Shown here piece by piece: positions 8,766 to 18,103 of a DNA stretch of 56,937 bases. The position numbers were made by a program, and so were the translations under genes. Within the stretch, counting starts at the first letter, position 1; each line of letters starts with the position of its first letter. The notes beneath the pieces are model-generated. The model was not told the origin of the DNA. It saw only the letters and a program-made list of their open reading frames with translations, and did not search any database. The DNA comes from Stenomitos frigidus ULC18 (GTDB taxonomy: Bacteria; Cyanobacteriota; Cyanobacteriia; Leptolyngbyales; Leptolyngbyaceae): assembly GCF_003003795.1 (NCBI RefSeq), contig NZ_PVWK01000148.1, positions 1 through 56,937 of the forward strand. Direction: 5' to 3'.

Positions 8766-9000
8766 ATGTCTAATCTGCTGAGTCTGCTTGCCAAAGGAGG
8801 GCCCGTAATGATCCCAATGTTGGGATTATCGGTAGCCACGATCGCCACAGGCGTTGAACGAGCCATTTTCTGGGCTTAACTTATTGCGGAAAGAAGATCA
8901 GATCGCCCATGACGTGCTAACAGCTGCTCAGTACGATTTGGACGAAGCTGCAGCGATCTCGTCTCGCTGGCGGTTGAACAATAACGGCGGCAAAAACTGA
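8766..9000 (+). pseudogene. exbB/tolQ remnant, frameshifted and truncated
   Basis: The ATG at 8766 starts a classic ExbB N-terminus (SLLAKGGPVMIPMLGLSVAT, then IATGVERAIFW) which stops at TAA 8877-8879. In a neighbouring frame the sequence continues as LLRKEDQIAHDVLTAAQYDLDEAAAI, the segment that follows in intact ExbB proteins, and ends at TGA 8998-9000. The later membrane segments are missing. So this is a frameshifted, deleted exbB placed 70 bases after the TonB-like gene. No exbD is visible in the remaining gap to 9094. Confidence 0.75.
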
Positions 9001-9094
9001 ATTTCAGGTGCAGTATTCGACGAATCACTCAGTCAATATGATTCGCGAACACTACCTCCTGATCAAAACTGGATGATTTAACCTGGGCTCAACG

Positions 9095-9295
9095 CTAACT
9101 GGCCATGCCCGCAAGCGCCGTACTGGGTGCAACCGATCGTCCCCAAGCAGTCTGGGGCACTGATGTTGCATGCGGCGACTTTGCCGTTTTAGGTAACTTT
9201 AACGAATAGACCATAAAGGCTACAGCCAGATAAGCAAAGAAAAAGTATTCCACTACGGTCGCAGTAAGAGTCAAGAAGTCTTGCAGAGTCTCCAT
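9095..9295 (-). CDS. small single-pass membrane protein
   Basis: The protein has 66 residues. A good ribosome-binding site (GAGGTAACGCAAC before ATG) supports translation. It has one strongly hydrophobic, aromatic-rich helix (about 12-33, VVEYFFFAYLAVAFMVYSLK) followed by a polar Ser/Ala/Pro tail. No family is recognised. It stands alone between the exbB remnant and the DHH gene. Small one-helix proteins of this size are common subunits of cyanobacterial membrane complexes, but nothing here assigns it to one. Confidence 0.5.
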   Translation of the reverse strand: METLQDFLTLTATVVEYFFFAYLAVAFMVYSLKLPKTAKSPHATSVPQTAWGRSVAPSTALAGMAS

Positions 9296-9501
9296 GTTGC
9301 GTTACCTCAAGCTTTACTCTTACTGTTCCATCAATCGATCACGTTGTCTGTTGCAGGCAACACCTGAGCCGCGATCGTTGCCAATGACTGTCAAACCAAA
9401 GGTCTGGCTGCACTGTCAAACGGGTGGTGCATGAATCCAGATTAAGTGGCTTGGTTATAGACGCTTGTCATCGTTTACTACAGCAAGGCGTTCGACCAGA
9501 A

Positions 9502-10440
9502 TCAGCCGTCAGCCGTGATTTGCGCAATCAGCTCGGCCAGTGTTACTTCTGCTTGATCGTTGTCAACCTGGCAGGTGCCAGCGTTGGCATGCCCACCACC
9601 GCCATACTTCAGCATCAACTCACCAATATTCGTTGCGGATGAGCGATTGAAAATTGACTTGCCTGTAGCAAAAACGGTATTTTGCTGCTGTCGTCCCCAC
9701 ATTAGATGAATAGAGATATTGCACTGTGGAAAGAGTGCATACACCATAAAGCGATTGCCAGCATAGATGACCGCTTCATTTTTCAGATCAAGGACAATCA
9801 GGTTCTGATGGACGGTTGCACAGGCTTGAATTTGCGCCTTGAACCGTGACTCCTGCTCAAAGTACAGGTCAACGCGTTCTTGTACGTCAGGTAGCGCAAG
9901 AATGGTGTTGATCGACTGAGTTTTGCAGCAGTCAATTAACTGCATCATCAAGTTATAGTTTGAGACTCGGAACTCTTTGAAGCGTCCCAACCCTGTCCGG
10001 GCATCCATCAAGAAATTGAGCAACGTCCAACCTGTAGGGTTGAGCACTTCTACCGCAGAAAATTGAGCTGAGTCGGCTTTGTCAACGGCAGTCATCATCT
10101 CAAGAGAGAGGTTAGGAAAACGCTCCTGACCGCCAAAGTATTCATAAACGACCCTAGCGGCTGAGGGTGCCTCTGGATTAATAATGTAATTCTCTTTTAG
10201 CCCTTGATTTCTAATCGTTTCACTAGAGTGATGATCGAAGACTAAATAGGCGCTTTCGATGTAAGGAAGATTGGTTGTAATGTCATTTGCCGTAATCTCA
10301 ACCTTACCATCCTGCATATCTTTGGGATGGACAAATTTGATGTCATCAATCATGTCCAGTTCTTTTAGTAGAACGGCGCAGACGAGCCCATCAAAATCAC
10401 TTCTAGTCACCAATCGATACTTTGTCCTGGCTGCTATCAT
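9502..10440 (-). CDS. DHH/DHHA1-family phosphoesterase (exopolyphosphatase-like)
   Basis: The protein has 312 residues. An N-terminal DHH domain holds the metal motifs RSDFDGLV (Asp15, Asp17) and FDHHSSE (Asp69, His70, His71). A C-terminal DHHA1 domain ends with GGGGHANAGT near residue 280, which binds phosphate or nucleic-acid backbone. Family members hydrolyse polyphosphate, short RNA or cyclic dinucleotides using two Mn ions; the exact substrate cannot be read from the sequence. The first motif is SDFDG rather than the usual HxDxD. The start is supported by GGGGGA six bases upstream. It is downstream of vipp1 on the same strand, separated by a probable terminator. Confidence 0.88.
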   Translation of the reverse strand: MIAARTKYRLVTRSDFDGLVCAVLLKELDMIDDIKFVHPKDMQDGKVEITANDITTNLPYIESAYLVFDHHSSETIRNQGLKENYIINPEAPSAARVVYEYFGGQERFPNLSLEMMTAVDKADSAQFSAVEVLNPTGWTLLNFLMDARTGLGRFKEFRVSNYNLMMQLIDCCKTQSINTILALPDVQERVDLYFEQESRFKAQIQACATVHQNLIVLDLKNEAVIYAGNRFMVYALFPQCNISIHLMWGRQQQNTVFATGKSIFNRSSATNIGELMLKYGGGGHANAGTCQVDNDQAEVTLAELIAQITADG

Positions 10441-10509
10441 GTGTATCCCCCGTTTTCAGCGCTAGTCTGCCTTTAAGGTTCCCAGAACGGATCGGGTTTA
10501 CACATGCCG

Positions 10510-10543
10510 AAAAAGCGGTTAGGCGGCTGTTGGTTGAGCCACC
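10510..10543 (-). terminator. probable terminator after vipp1
   Basis: On the minus strand GGTGGCT and AGCCGCC form a 7-bp stem (one G-U pair) with an 8-base loop, followed after seven bases by TTTTT. It lies about 60 bases past the vipp1 stop. A modest hairpin, so moderate confidence. Confidence 0.4.
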
Positions 10544-10604
10544 TTGTAGGAACATCGCAATGTCGTGTCCTGACGCTAGAAATCTCCTTATTTAATCTGT
10601 GTTC

Positions 10605-11360
10605 CTAAGGTTCTCTGATTTGCTGACGCAATTGCTCAAGGTCTCTTTCGGTTTCGGCATCTGGAGCTGTTTGGCTGGGAGGCAATTGGGCAGATTGTGA
10701 GTCGCCAGTAATCTGGTTTTTCATGGCAGCCAGTTCAGCTTCAACGTCATCGGCCTCGCCGAGGGCAGCAATGCGCTTCTCAAGATCGTCTGTCCCCAAT
10801 TCCGCGACGGCTTCAGATTGCGCTTCTAGCTGCAAGACTTTTTCTTCCATGCGCTCGAAGGCTGCGATCGCGCCACCTGTTCCTACCCGTCCCATCATGT
10901 CGTTGATCTGCTGGGAGGCTTTTGCCGATCGTGCCCTCGCAATATATAGATCTTTCTTGGTTTTGGCTTCGGAGATTTTGCTCTCCAGCTTCATCATGTT
11001 CTGCTTCAGCTGTGTCACGATCGTGGACTGTTGTGCAATCTGCGATCGCATAGCTTCTGCCGTGTCCTGGTAAGATTTGCGCCGTGTCAATGCCTCTCGT
11101 GCCAGGGTTTCGTCTCCTTTCTGGAGCGCCAGTTGGGCACGACGATACCATTCGTCGGCAGTGGTTTGTGCTTGAGAGCATTGACGCTCGGTACGCTTTT
11201 GAGTGGCAATGGCCTGGGCGACCGCTTGCCGCAGTTGGATCAGATCCTCCTGCATATCCAGCACAGCTTGTTCCAGGATTTTCTCCGGGTCTTCGGCGCT
11301 GCTCACCAAGCTATTCAGATTGGCGCGAATCACCCGCATGATTCGGTCGAAAAGTCCCAT
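10605..11360 (-). CDS. vipp1: Vipp1/IM30 (PspA family) membrane-remodelling protein
   Basis: The protein has 251 residues. The N-terminal amphipathic helix MGLFDRIMRVIRANLNSLV binds membranes. The long coiled-coil body follows (about 25-215), with the family motifs SSAEDPEKILEQAV and ALTRRKSYQDTAEAM. An ESCRT-III-like PspA core is followed by a Pro/Ser linker and a last helix (ETERDLEQLRQQI), the extra C-terminal helix that distinguishes Vipp1 from PspA. Vipp1 forms rings and rods that maintain thylakoid membranes. The protein is slightly shorter than the Synechocystis form, and a PspA paralogue remains possible. Confidence 0.9.
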   Translation of the reverse strand: MGLFDRIMRVIRANLNSLVSSAEDPEKILEQAVLDMQEDLIQLRQAVAQAIATQKRTERQCSQAQTTADEWYRRAQLALQKGDETLAREALTRRKSYQDTAEAMRSQIAQQSTIVTQLKQNMMKLESKISEAKTKKDLYIARARSAKASQQINDMMGRVGTGGAIAAFERMEEKVLQLEAQSEAVAELGTDDLEKRIAALGEADDVEAELAAMKNQITGDSQSAQLPPSQTAPDAETERDLEQLRQQIREP

Positions 11361-11497
11361 GCTGATCTCCGGATGCGACAGGTTTAAGTTTTGAACTGTG
11401 AATTTCGAGCACCTAGGCTGTATGACCTCACTCAGAACTCAGAACCGTAAACTCACAACTTCTCTCAATCCTACCGTACCTTTTCTGTTCGTACCCC

Positions 11498-12844
11498 TCA
11501 CCGTTTGTAGACTTCAGCAGAAGAAAGCCCTTGATTGTGTAGTCCCTGAATGTTTGCTTTTACTTCAGTTTCGCTACGGGCGGCACCTAACTGCACGATC
11601 GTTCTGCCATCAGGCAATGTGCGAACAAACGCATCTGGTACTACTTTTCTGGCATTCTCTAGAGTCTGGTCATTTTCAAACGGAACTCCCACTTTGTATA
11701 GGTAGGAATCAGCGCCTCCAGAACTCCGTCCACTAACGTTTGGCGCGGGTGCCATCGGTACAGGTCGTGCAGGTATTTTGACCGGAGCCGGACGAATGAG
11801 TGCTGCTTGGGGTGGAGCGATCGTACGCGCAGCATAGGGACGACTGGAACCTGATGTTGCCGCTGGCATTGGGGTTTGTGTGGATGCGGCAGGTGACTGG
11901 CTACTGGATTGAGAACCTTCTGCTTTCGCTGTCGTGGTGGCTGACTGATTGTTAAGTGTCGCAGCCGTTTTCGAACCTGGAACCGACGAAGTTTTGGGTG
12001 GAATGCCAGGACCTACATTCAAAGTGCCTAAGTTGCTTAAATTCAGCTCTGGCAGCTCACGCTTAGCAAGATCGGGTTGTGGCGGTGGTAATGCTTGTCC
12101 TGGAGTTTGCCCTGGAGGCGCATCATTAGAGTGGCCATTTTGCTTCACCGCCAGCCAACCTAAGCTCGACGGGTTCATAATGACATACCCAAACATTGCG
12201 CTAGAGAGTAGCAGCAGCAGCATAGAACCGAGCCCCAGCGGCGTAAGCAGGCTCTGCATGAAATTCCGCTCTGCCCGCACTTCGGCTTTTTCGTCGGCAA
12301 GGCTGCGTAGTAGCTCCTCGGAGGATTCTAGATAATCGTCCAAGTTTGGATTGGCTGCATGGGCAAGGGCATGAGCGTCGTCTCCTGCTAGGGGAGGTTG
12401 CTGCCTGCTGTCGTCCTGGGTCAGCGATTTCGCCGGCGTTCTGAGGGCGATCGCGGCTTCAAATGGTTGCGCGTTGGCGGTAAAGGCAGGAATGGGCTTA
12501 TAGGCATCGGGCGCGCTCGCTGGTTCAGCAATACCCGTCAGACGTTCGTCCAATGCAGGTGTTAACTGTGCGGCAACAGCAGCATTATCTTGACCACTGG
12601 TCGTTCGCTCACTGGTTGCTCGAACATTGGTGGCAGCGACAGCAATCAGATCAAGCTGATGAGACGCCTGCTTCCGATTGGCTGGAGGTGCAGCTCGCCC
12701 AGCGGTCGTCCGCTGCCGCCTGTAGCGTGCCAATTCATCCTCTAGCTGAACATCTAAATTTGCCAGAGCAAGGCTGAGCACTGGATGCAGTGCGATCGCT
12801 GAAGTTGGTTGGTTAGATGGTTCTACTTTAGAATTTTGACGCAT
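11498..12844 (-). CDS. membrane protein with a C-terminal SPOR-like domain
   Basis: The protein has 448 residues. A disordered N-terminal half is cytoplasmic, with an acidic patch DDYLESSEELLRSLADEKAEV just before one membrane helix (about 205-225, GLGSMLLLLLSSAMFGYVIM). A long Pro/Ala/Ser linker follows. The last 70 residues (KVGVPFENDQTLENARKVVP, then DAFVRTLPDGRTIVQLGAA) look like an SPOR-type alpha/beta domain, which in other bacteria binds denuded peptidoglycan. The type is common in cyanobacteria without an assigned function. TAGGAA nine bases upstream supports the start. It is divergent from dciA across 306 bp. Confidence 0.75.
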   Translation of the reverse strand: MRQNSKVEPSNQPTSAIALHPVLSLALANLDVQLEDELARYRRQRTTAGRAAPPANRKQASHQLDLIAVAATNVRATSERTTSGQDNAAVAAQLTPALDERLTGIAEPASAPDAYKPIPAFTANAQPFEAAIALRTPAKSLTQDDSRQQPPLAGDDAHALAHAANPNLDDYLESSEELLRSLADEKAEVRAERNFMQSLLTPLGLGSMLLLLLSSAMFGYVIMNPSSLGWLAVKQNGHSNDAPPGQTPGQALPPPQPDLAKRELPELNLSNLGTLNVGPGIPPKTSSVPGSKTAATLNNQSATTTAKAEGSQSSSQSPAASTQTPMPAATSGSSRPYAARTIAPPQAALIRPAPVKIPARPVPMAPAPNVSGRSSGGADSYLYKVGVPFENDQTLENARKVVPDAFVRTLPDGRTIVQLGAARSETEVKANIQGLHNQGLSSAEVYKR

Positions 12845-13150
12845 TACGCAGTTCCTACCAGGACGCTTAATAAGGTTAGTGTTTGAAGCGAATCATCACC
12901 CGATCGATGGGCTGATTTGTATCAATAGTCTACAAGATTGACCTTTTGTCATAGTCTAGAGGGACTGTAACATTTTAGACTGAGCTGACCCAATAGGTTT
13001 TCAACTGACCCTGACGATATGGTAGACCCACTTGATAGAGATGCTGCCGTCTAGTATTACTGATCGCCAGCCATTTGAGTAAAGACGTTGAGCTAACGTT
13101 ATACACTTTTTTACGCGCTCTCGCACCCCTTTCATGGTTTCGTTGCCGCT
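12845..13150. other. divergent intergenic region
   Basis: 306 bases between the SPOR-like gene (minus) and dciA (plus). It must hold both promoters. I see no convincing -35/-10 pair, repeat or small ORF. Confidence 0.5.
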
Positions 13151-13708
13151 ATGTCCTTTAAGTCTATCGATCACGTTTTAGGTCAATTGGGCGATCGCTA
13201 TCGTGCGTACGATCAGCAGCGCTCTCAACGACTTGTGCGAGCTTGGGTTGAAGCGGTTGGACCGGTGGTAGCAGTACAAACACGACCGCTTGCCATTCAT
13301 AACGATGTGTTGCGAGTAGCCACTTCAAGTTCTGCCTGGGCACAGAATTTAGTCTTCGAACGCCAACGCATCTTGGTGAAGCTCAACGCAAGCCTCTCGC
13401 TGTCTCTTGTCGATATTCGGTTCTCTAGCGCTCAATGGCAGGAACAGCCTCGATCGGCACTCAATGCGTCACTACAGGCACAACTTTGGCAGCAACATCC
13501 TAGTCGCATGACAGAGGTCGTGCGGGCGGTTGGCACACAGCGGCCGGAGACGCTGACCGACCCGTTGCAAGCCTTTCAGCATTGGGGCAACCTCATGCGA
13601 TCACGCACCCAAAACATGCCCTTTTGCCCTCGCTGCCAATGCCCAACACCACTGGGTGAGTTGAAACGTTGGTCGCTATGCTCTCTTTGCGCTGCGAAAC
13701 AATGGTAG
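13151..13708 (+). CDS. dciA: DciA-family (DUF721) helicase loader
   Basis: The protein has 185 residues. The N-terminal DUF721 domain (about 5-95) shows the family pattern RAWVEAVGPVVAVQTRPLAI and VLRVATSSSAWAQNLVFERQ. DciA is the ancestral bacterial loader of the replicative helicase DnaB and replaces DnaC/DnaI in most phyla, including cyanobacteria. The C-terminus carries a four-cysteine zinc-ribbon-like element (CPRCQC, then CSLC), an extension found in cyanobacterial members. It stands alone. Confidence 0.85.
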   Translation: MSFKSIDHVLGQLGDRYRAYDQQRSQRLVRAWVEAVGPVVAVQTRPLAIHNDVLRVATSSSAWAQNLVFERQRILVKLNASLSLSLVDIRFSSAQWQEQPRSALNASLQAQLWQQHPSRMTEVVRAVGTQRPETLTDPLQAFQHWGNLMRSRTQNMPFCPRCQCPTPLGELKRWSLCSLCAAKQW

Positions 13709-14208
13709 GAGTAGCGACTCATTGGCGTCGCAATCATTGCAGGCTTCACTTTGCTGCAGACTGTGACAACAAGACTCAGTCAGTAGGCTGATTAAAAGTT
13801 ACCTTTTTATCTCAGAATCTGCGCGATATCACCCTTGCATTGGCTACAGGCGCTTGGAGTCGGCGGTAAGTTCCTCAGATATACGGTTTTTGCTGAACTG
13901 TGTTGAGGGCTATTTTGTTTGTGACAGCAGTATTCTCTGTTCAAAAATAGAATTTGTTTGACTTGATCCCTCCAACTTTTATGCCAAAACAAGACCTTTC
14001 ATAACGATTTTGCAGCGATCCCACTATCAAAAATGTTGCTCTTGATTTCGTGAAAGTGAAGACAATCTAAAAGGCTTTTTGCCACAAGAACGGCTTAGAC
14101 AGCGGCAGCGGCATGCTCCTGACGTTTTGCTGACTGAATCTGAGGAAACGGCTGACTTCAGAATGAAGTTAATAACACCGATCACGCTTTCAAAGATTCT
14201 TTAATAAT
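13709..14208. other. 500-bp intergenic region without a supported gene
   Basis: Between dciA and the Cys-rich protein gene, both on plus. A 61-codon minus frame at 13807-13992 has no ribosome-binding site and no family likeness, so I do not call it. The stretch is AT-richer than the genes. No RNA gene or terminator could be recognised. Confidence 0.4.
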
Positions 14209-14613
14209 ATGGAAACCTCGCATTCTCAGACGTCTGCTTGTCGGCGCTGTCGGTATTATGAGCCAGAAGGACGACGAGGAGGGCATTGCAACCAGCTGAA
14301 TGTGAATGTTCAGGGTGCCTGGTCTGCTTGTACACTGGCGATCCCGCTGTTCTCCCCAGCATGGGAGAATTTTGAAGACATTATGTTGTGGCAGCAAAAA
14401 ACACTTGCTGCCATAGAGGAATCTGCATTTGTAGAGCCGTTAGAACCCGCTTTGTGCTTTGATGGAACGTCGGAAGGTTCACACATCTCATACACCGAGG
14501 GCGATCGTTTGTCTTCGAAACAGAGCTTCAGCAATACTGCTTCTACTCGCATGGTACAGCCACGTTCAACCGAGTCAAAGCAGACAATGGGCATCAAAGC
14601 ACTGTGGATGTAA
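14209..14613 (+). CDS. conserved cyanobacterial Cys-containing small protein
   Basis: The protein has 134 residues. The first 65 are compact and contain CRRC-x12-C-x13-C, a possible four-cysteine metal or Fe-S site (SACRRCRYYEPEGRRGGHC, then WSACTLAIPLF). I recognise this as the pattern of a small protein family of cyanobacteria with unknown function. The C-terminal half is Ser/Thr-rich and disordered. The ribosome-binding site is weak. The gene is convergent with the ClC gene, 25 bases apart. Confidence 0.7.
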   Translation: METSHSQTSACRRCRYYEPEGRRGGHCNQLNVNVQGAWSACTLAIPLFSPAWENFEDIMLWQQKTLAAIEESAFVEPLEPALCFDGTSEGSHISYTEGDRLSSKQSFSNTASTRMVQPRSTESKQTMGIKALWM

Positions 14614-14638
14614 TGTCTTCGATCGTTAATTCATGCCT

Positions 14639-17296
14639 CTAAGCATCACTAACGATCGCTTTTCTGACTAGAATCACCGTGCAGTCACAATTACGGGTGA
14701 TCTTCTCAGGGATATTTCCTTGAATGGCTTGCTGGAGCAGTCCTTCTCGACTGGCACCGACCACAATCACATCGCACTGATCTTTCTGAGCCATATCAAT
14801 GACGGCATCAGAAACCGAATTCGCGCAGACGGGCAACGTGATGACGCTGGTTTGGAGGCGTTGCTTCAGAAAATTGGCATCTTCTTCTAACAGGATCTGG
14901 CTTTGGGTCTCGTCAGAGGGGTGAAAGACTTGACACAACCGAATCTCAGGGTTCTGGCTGAGAGTGACCAGGGCAGGCAAGAGTTTGAGCGCATGCTGCG
15001 AATTGGGACCGCCTGCGATCGGCAGTAGCCAACGGTTCCAGTTAACGGCAGGTTGGGTGTGATCGTTGGCTGCTGCTGGATCGGATGCCGCTAGCAGTGG
15101 TGTACCAGCGGTTTCACCGAGCTTCACCAGCACAACATCGCAGCTTGCCTGCCGAATAATGGTATCGACGACATCACCAAAAATGCGGCCCGGTGTGGAG
15201 GTGCTGCCTTTCCAGCCCATGAGCAGCAGGTCAATGTGGCGCTCAGTAATGGTTTCTAAGATGGCCTGATCAATACTTTGTGACGCTCGAATCTGCGTGT
15301 GTACCGGGATGTGTTTAGCATTGCCTTGCCTCACAGCTTGTTTTAACAGACGACGGCTCAAGGTTGTGCTAACGTCTGTTTCCGCTGGCGACGTATGCCG
15401 GGGTACTGGGATCACCTGCAAGCATTCGACTTCGTAATGGCGCTCTTGGGCAATCGCAAACGCTAGCTGGAGCATCCTGTTAGCTGTTTGGGGGTTACTG
15501 AGTGGTAAGAGTAGTCGACCGCGACCGATGGCAGGGGCTTGCGTCTGATAGACAACGTAGGACGGTGCGGCTCTTTGTCCTGGACGATCGACCCCGCCAC
15601 GTAACTGATCAGACTCGACCTGCAAAATGTCGCTACGGGTGATAATGCCAACAAGCTTGCGATGGTCTGTCACCGGCAGACGAGACAGCTTGTAACGAGA
15701 CAGCAGATAGAGGACATGACTCAGCGTATCGGGTGGACTGACAGTGATTGGCTGGGGTGTCATGATGTCTTTCAGTACAGCCGTGCCTGGCAGCTGTCGC
15801 TGGGCCACTTTGTCCAGATCGGTGAGCGTCACGATACCTACCAGGCGACTGTCGTCTACGACTGGAAAGCCACGATGATGCGATCGCGAAAAGGCCTGTA
15901 TCACCTCATCTAATGTCATTTGGCTGCTCAGCGTTTCGACTTTCTGCTGCATCACATCCGCGGCGGTGAGTCTTGCCCAAAGACCGTCCTGTACGACGGC
16001 CGGTTCAATATTAATCCCCTTCAGCTCCAGCAGGTGCGTGTAGATGGAGCCTGGAAACAGACGCTCTGCAACAAGGTAGGCCGTCACTGCGCTAATCATC
16101 AGCGGCAGTACCAGATTAAAGTTGGTGGTGATTTCAAAAACAATGACGATCGCCGTAATCGGCACTCTGGCAGACGCTCCCAGGAAGGCTCCCATTCCTG
16201 CTAAGGCATAAAGCACAGGTTCACCGCCTAGCAGCGCTCGATCAGCCAAGCCTACTAGATTCCCTAACGATGCCCCTAAAATCATACTAGGGACAAATAA
16301 TCCCCCTGGCACTTCTACGCTGCAGGCAACCAGCGTTAAGCCAAACTGCACCAGGAACGCAAAGATTGCCATACGCCAGTCTGCCTGACCACTGGTGAGA
16401 AAAACCTCCAGGGTATAGCTATCGCGAAAGGGCACCGGGAGAAAGGCGATCACTGTACCAGAAACAAGCCCTGCTAAGCCGATTCGCCACATGGGGCTCA
16501 TCCGCAGCGTCCGACGGCTCCAACGAATGCTGTAAAGAATGCCGTGATTAAACACCGTGGACAGTACGCCTGTCAGCACACCCAAAACCAAAAAAAAAGG
16601 AATTTCTGCTGGCGAAAAATTGGTGTGATAGCTCAACGGGTTCACACCCAAATGCAGGTTAGGTCCTGCTAAAATGCGGGATGTCACACCACCAATGAAG
16701 GAGGCCAGGATGGCTGTACCCAGCGTCAGATTAGAGAAGTCTTGAAGTAGCTCCTCAAGCACGAACATGACGCCTGCGATCGGTGCATCGAAACTGGCAG
16801 CTAACCCTGCTGCCGCGCCTGCCGCAATCAACTGACGTCGATGCTCTGGTGAAGACGGTAGCCAGCGACTTAGCTGTGCTGCTAGGGCGGCTCCAATCTG
16901 AATGGTCGGCCCTTCCCGCCCCAGCGCGAACCCAGAACCGAGGGCAAGGGTCGTGCTGACCAGCTTGACCACTGCCACACGTAAATTGAGCGGAATGGGC
17001 ACGTAGGCCAACGCTGCTTTGACTTGAGGTACACCGCTCCCTAAAGCCTCTGGTGCAACACGCTCAACCAGCAACCCCACTAAAAGCCCACCACCCAGGC
17101 CGAGAGTAGGTATCAACAGCCAGATGGGCAAAATGAGCGCTTCTTTGAGCCGCCAACTGCCCAACCAATGGATACTTTCCTTCAGTAGTACCGCTGCCAG
17201 TGCAGCGACAAGACCAATCAGAATCGCCTCAAGGATGGCTAACCGTTTGGGGGTAAGCAACTGGGCGATCGCTTTGAAGGTAGCTGAAAACCGCAT
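14639..17296 (-). CDS. ClC chloride channel/antiporter fused to CBS pair and two UspA domains
   Basis: The protein has 885 residues. The ClC membrane domain (about 1-435) has all three selectivity motifs: GSGVP, GREGP with the gating Glu, and GGLFVP. LEELL stands where ClC antiporters carry the internal proton Glu, so Cl-/H+ exchange is likely. Two CBS repeats (about 445-505 and 512-570) probably sense adenine nucleotides. Two universal-stress (UspA-like) domains follow (about 595-715 and 740-880), the second ending with VIVVGASREGLLQQAIQGN and TVILVRKAI. Such fusions occur in cyanobacteria; the cytoplasmic half suggests gating by energy charge (inference). No partner gene is adjacent. Confidence 0.92.
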   Translation of the reverse strand: MRFSATFKAIAQLLTPKRLAILEAILIGLVAALAAVLLKESIHWLGSWRLKEALILPIWLLIPTLGLGGGLLVGLLVERVAPEALGSGVPQVKAALAYVPIPLNLRVAVVKLVSTTLALGSGFALGREGPTIQIGAALAAQLSRWLPSSPEHRRQLIAAGAAAGLAASFDAPIAGVMFVLEELLQDFSNLTLGTAILASFIGGVTSRILAGPNLHLGVNPLSYHTNFSPAEIPFFLVLGVLTGVLSTVFNHGILYSIRWSRRTLRMSPMWRIGLAGLVSGTVIAFLPVPFRDSYTLEVFLTSGQADWRMAIFAFLVQFGLTLVACSVEVPGGLFVPSMILGASLGNLVGLADRALLGGEPVLYALAGMGAFLGASARVPITAIVIVFEITTNFNLVLPLMISAVTAYLVAERLFPGSIYTHLLELKGINIEPAVVQDGLWARLTAADVMQQKVETLSSQMTLDEVIQAFSRSHHRGFPVVDDSRLVGIVTLTDLDKVAQRQLPGTAVLKDIMTPQPITVSPPDTLSHVLYLLSRYKLSRLPVTDHRKLVGIITRSDILQVESDQLRGGVDRPGQRAAPSYVVYQTQAPAIGRGRLLLPLSNPQTANRMLQLAFAIAQERHYEVECLQVIPVPRHTSPAETDVSTTLSRRLLKQAVRQGNAKHIPVHTQIRASQSIDQAILETITERHIDLLLMGWKGSTSTPGRIFGDVVDTIIRQASCDVVLVKLGETAGTPLLAASDPAAANDHTQPAVNWNRWLLPIAGGPNSQHALKLLPALVTLSQNPEIRLCQVFHPSDETQSQILLEEDANFLKQRLQTSVITLPVCANSVSDAVIDMAQKDQCDVIVVGASREGLLQQAIQGNIPEKITRNCDCTVILVRKAIVSDA

Positions 17297-17398
17297 TAGA
17301 CAGTGCTCATAATGATCGCTGAGATTGCCTCTGCTCCACGCTTGGCAGCCGCATCGCTAGGTGAGCCCATTGTTGTGCCACTGTAACTAACGGCGTCG

Positions 17399-18103
17399 TT
17401 AGTAAGCGCCGTTATCTTTTGGGAAGAGAATTACACCAATGGTTCGAGAGACAATCCACAAGTCCATGAGAAAGCCGCGAAAATTGACGTAATAGATATC
17501 AATTTGGACTCGCCTGGGATACGGAATGTCATTCCGCCCAGAGACTTGCCACAACCCAGTAATACCGGGACGAATGCTGAAAACCCGATCGGCATAATTG
17601 CCGTAGCGTTCTAGCTCTTCAGTGACGACTGGACGCGGCCCCACAACGCTCATATCGCCTTTCAGCACATTTAAGAATTGAGGAAACTCGTCTAAGCTGG
17701 TGATTCGCAGGAAGCGACCAATACGCGTGATGCGTGGATCACGTCGCAGCTTAAAATTGCTTTTAAATTCCTGACGCAGACCGGGTGAGGTCTCCATCAT
17801 TTCCATCAGTACCTCATCCGCATTTCGCACCATCGTTCTGAATTTTATGCAGCCAAAGGGTTTGTAATTCCTACCGACGCGCTCTTGAACGTAAAAAATG
17901 GGACCACGAGAACTAAGCGCAATCAAAACAATCAGCAGCAGGTAAACCGGGGCAAAAACAATCAGAACCGTCAGGGAAAATGCAACATCAAACAGCCGTT
18001 TGGCAAACGCTCCGTTTAAAGCATGCTCAAAAAGCGGTGCGAAACCACGCTTTAAGAATGCACGAATTGTCTTGCCAGAGATTAATTGGCTTTCGGCAGT
18101 CAT
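17399..18103 (-). CDS. bacterial sugar transferase (WcaJ/priming glycosyl-1-phosphate transferase type)
   Basis: The protein has 234 residues. A membrane hairpin near 45-68 (VAFSLTVLIVFAPVYLLLIV) is followed by the catalytic domain with FRTM, the RDPRITRIGRFLR stretch, LDEFPQFLNVLKGDMSVVGP (RPV) and GITGLWQVSGR. Such enzymes start lipid-linked exopolysaccharide repeat units by moving a sugar phosphate to undecaprenyl phosphate. It is the short form without the extra N-terminal membrane bundle. It follows the GT4 gene by 122 bases on the same strand, so the two probably act together in capsule or slime synthesis. Confidence 0.92.
   Translation of the reverse strand: MTAESQLISGKTIRAFLKRGFAPLFEHALNGAFAKRLFDVAFSLTVLIVFAPVYLLLIVLIALSSRGPIFYVQERVGRNYKPFGCIKFRTMVRNADEVLMEMMETSPGLRQEFKSNFKLRRDPRITRIGRFLRITSLDEFPQFLNVLKGDMSVVGPRPVVTEELERYGNYADRVFSIRPGITGLWQVSGRNDIPYPRRVQIDIYYVNFRGFLMDLWIVSRTIGVILFPKDNGAY

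Noticed and set aside
9424-9642. 72-codon plus-strand frame
   Set aside because: Overlaps the 3' end of the well-supported DHH gene on the other strand.
13807-13992. 61-codon minus-strand frame
   Set aside because: No ribosome-binding site, no family likeness and atypical composition; treated as chance.
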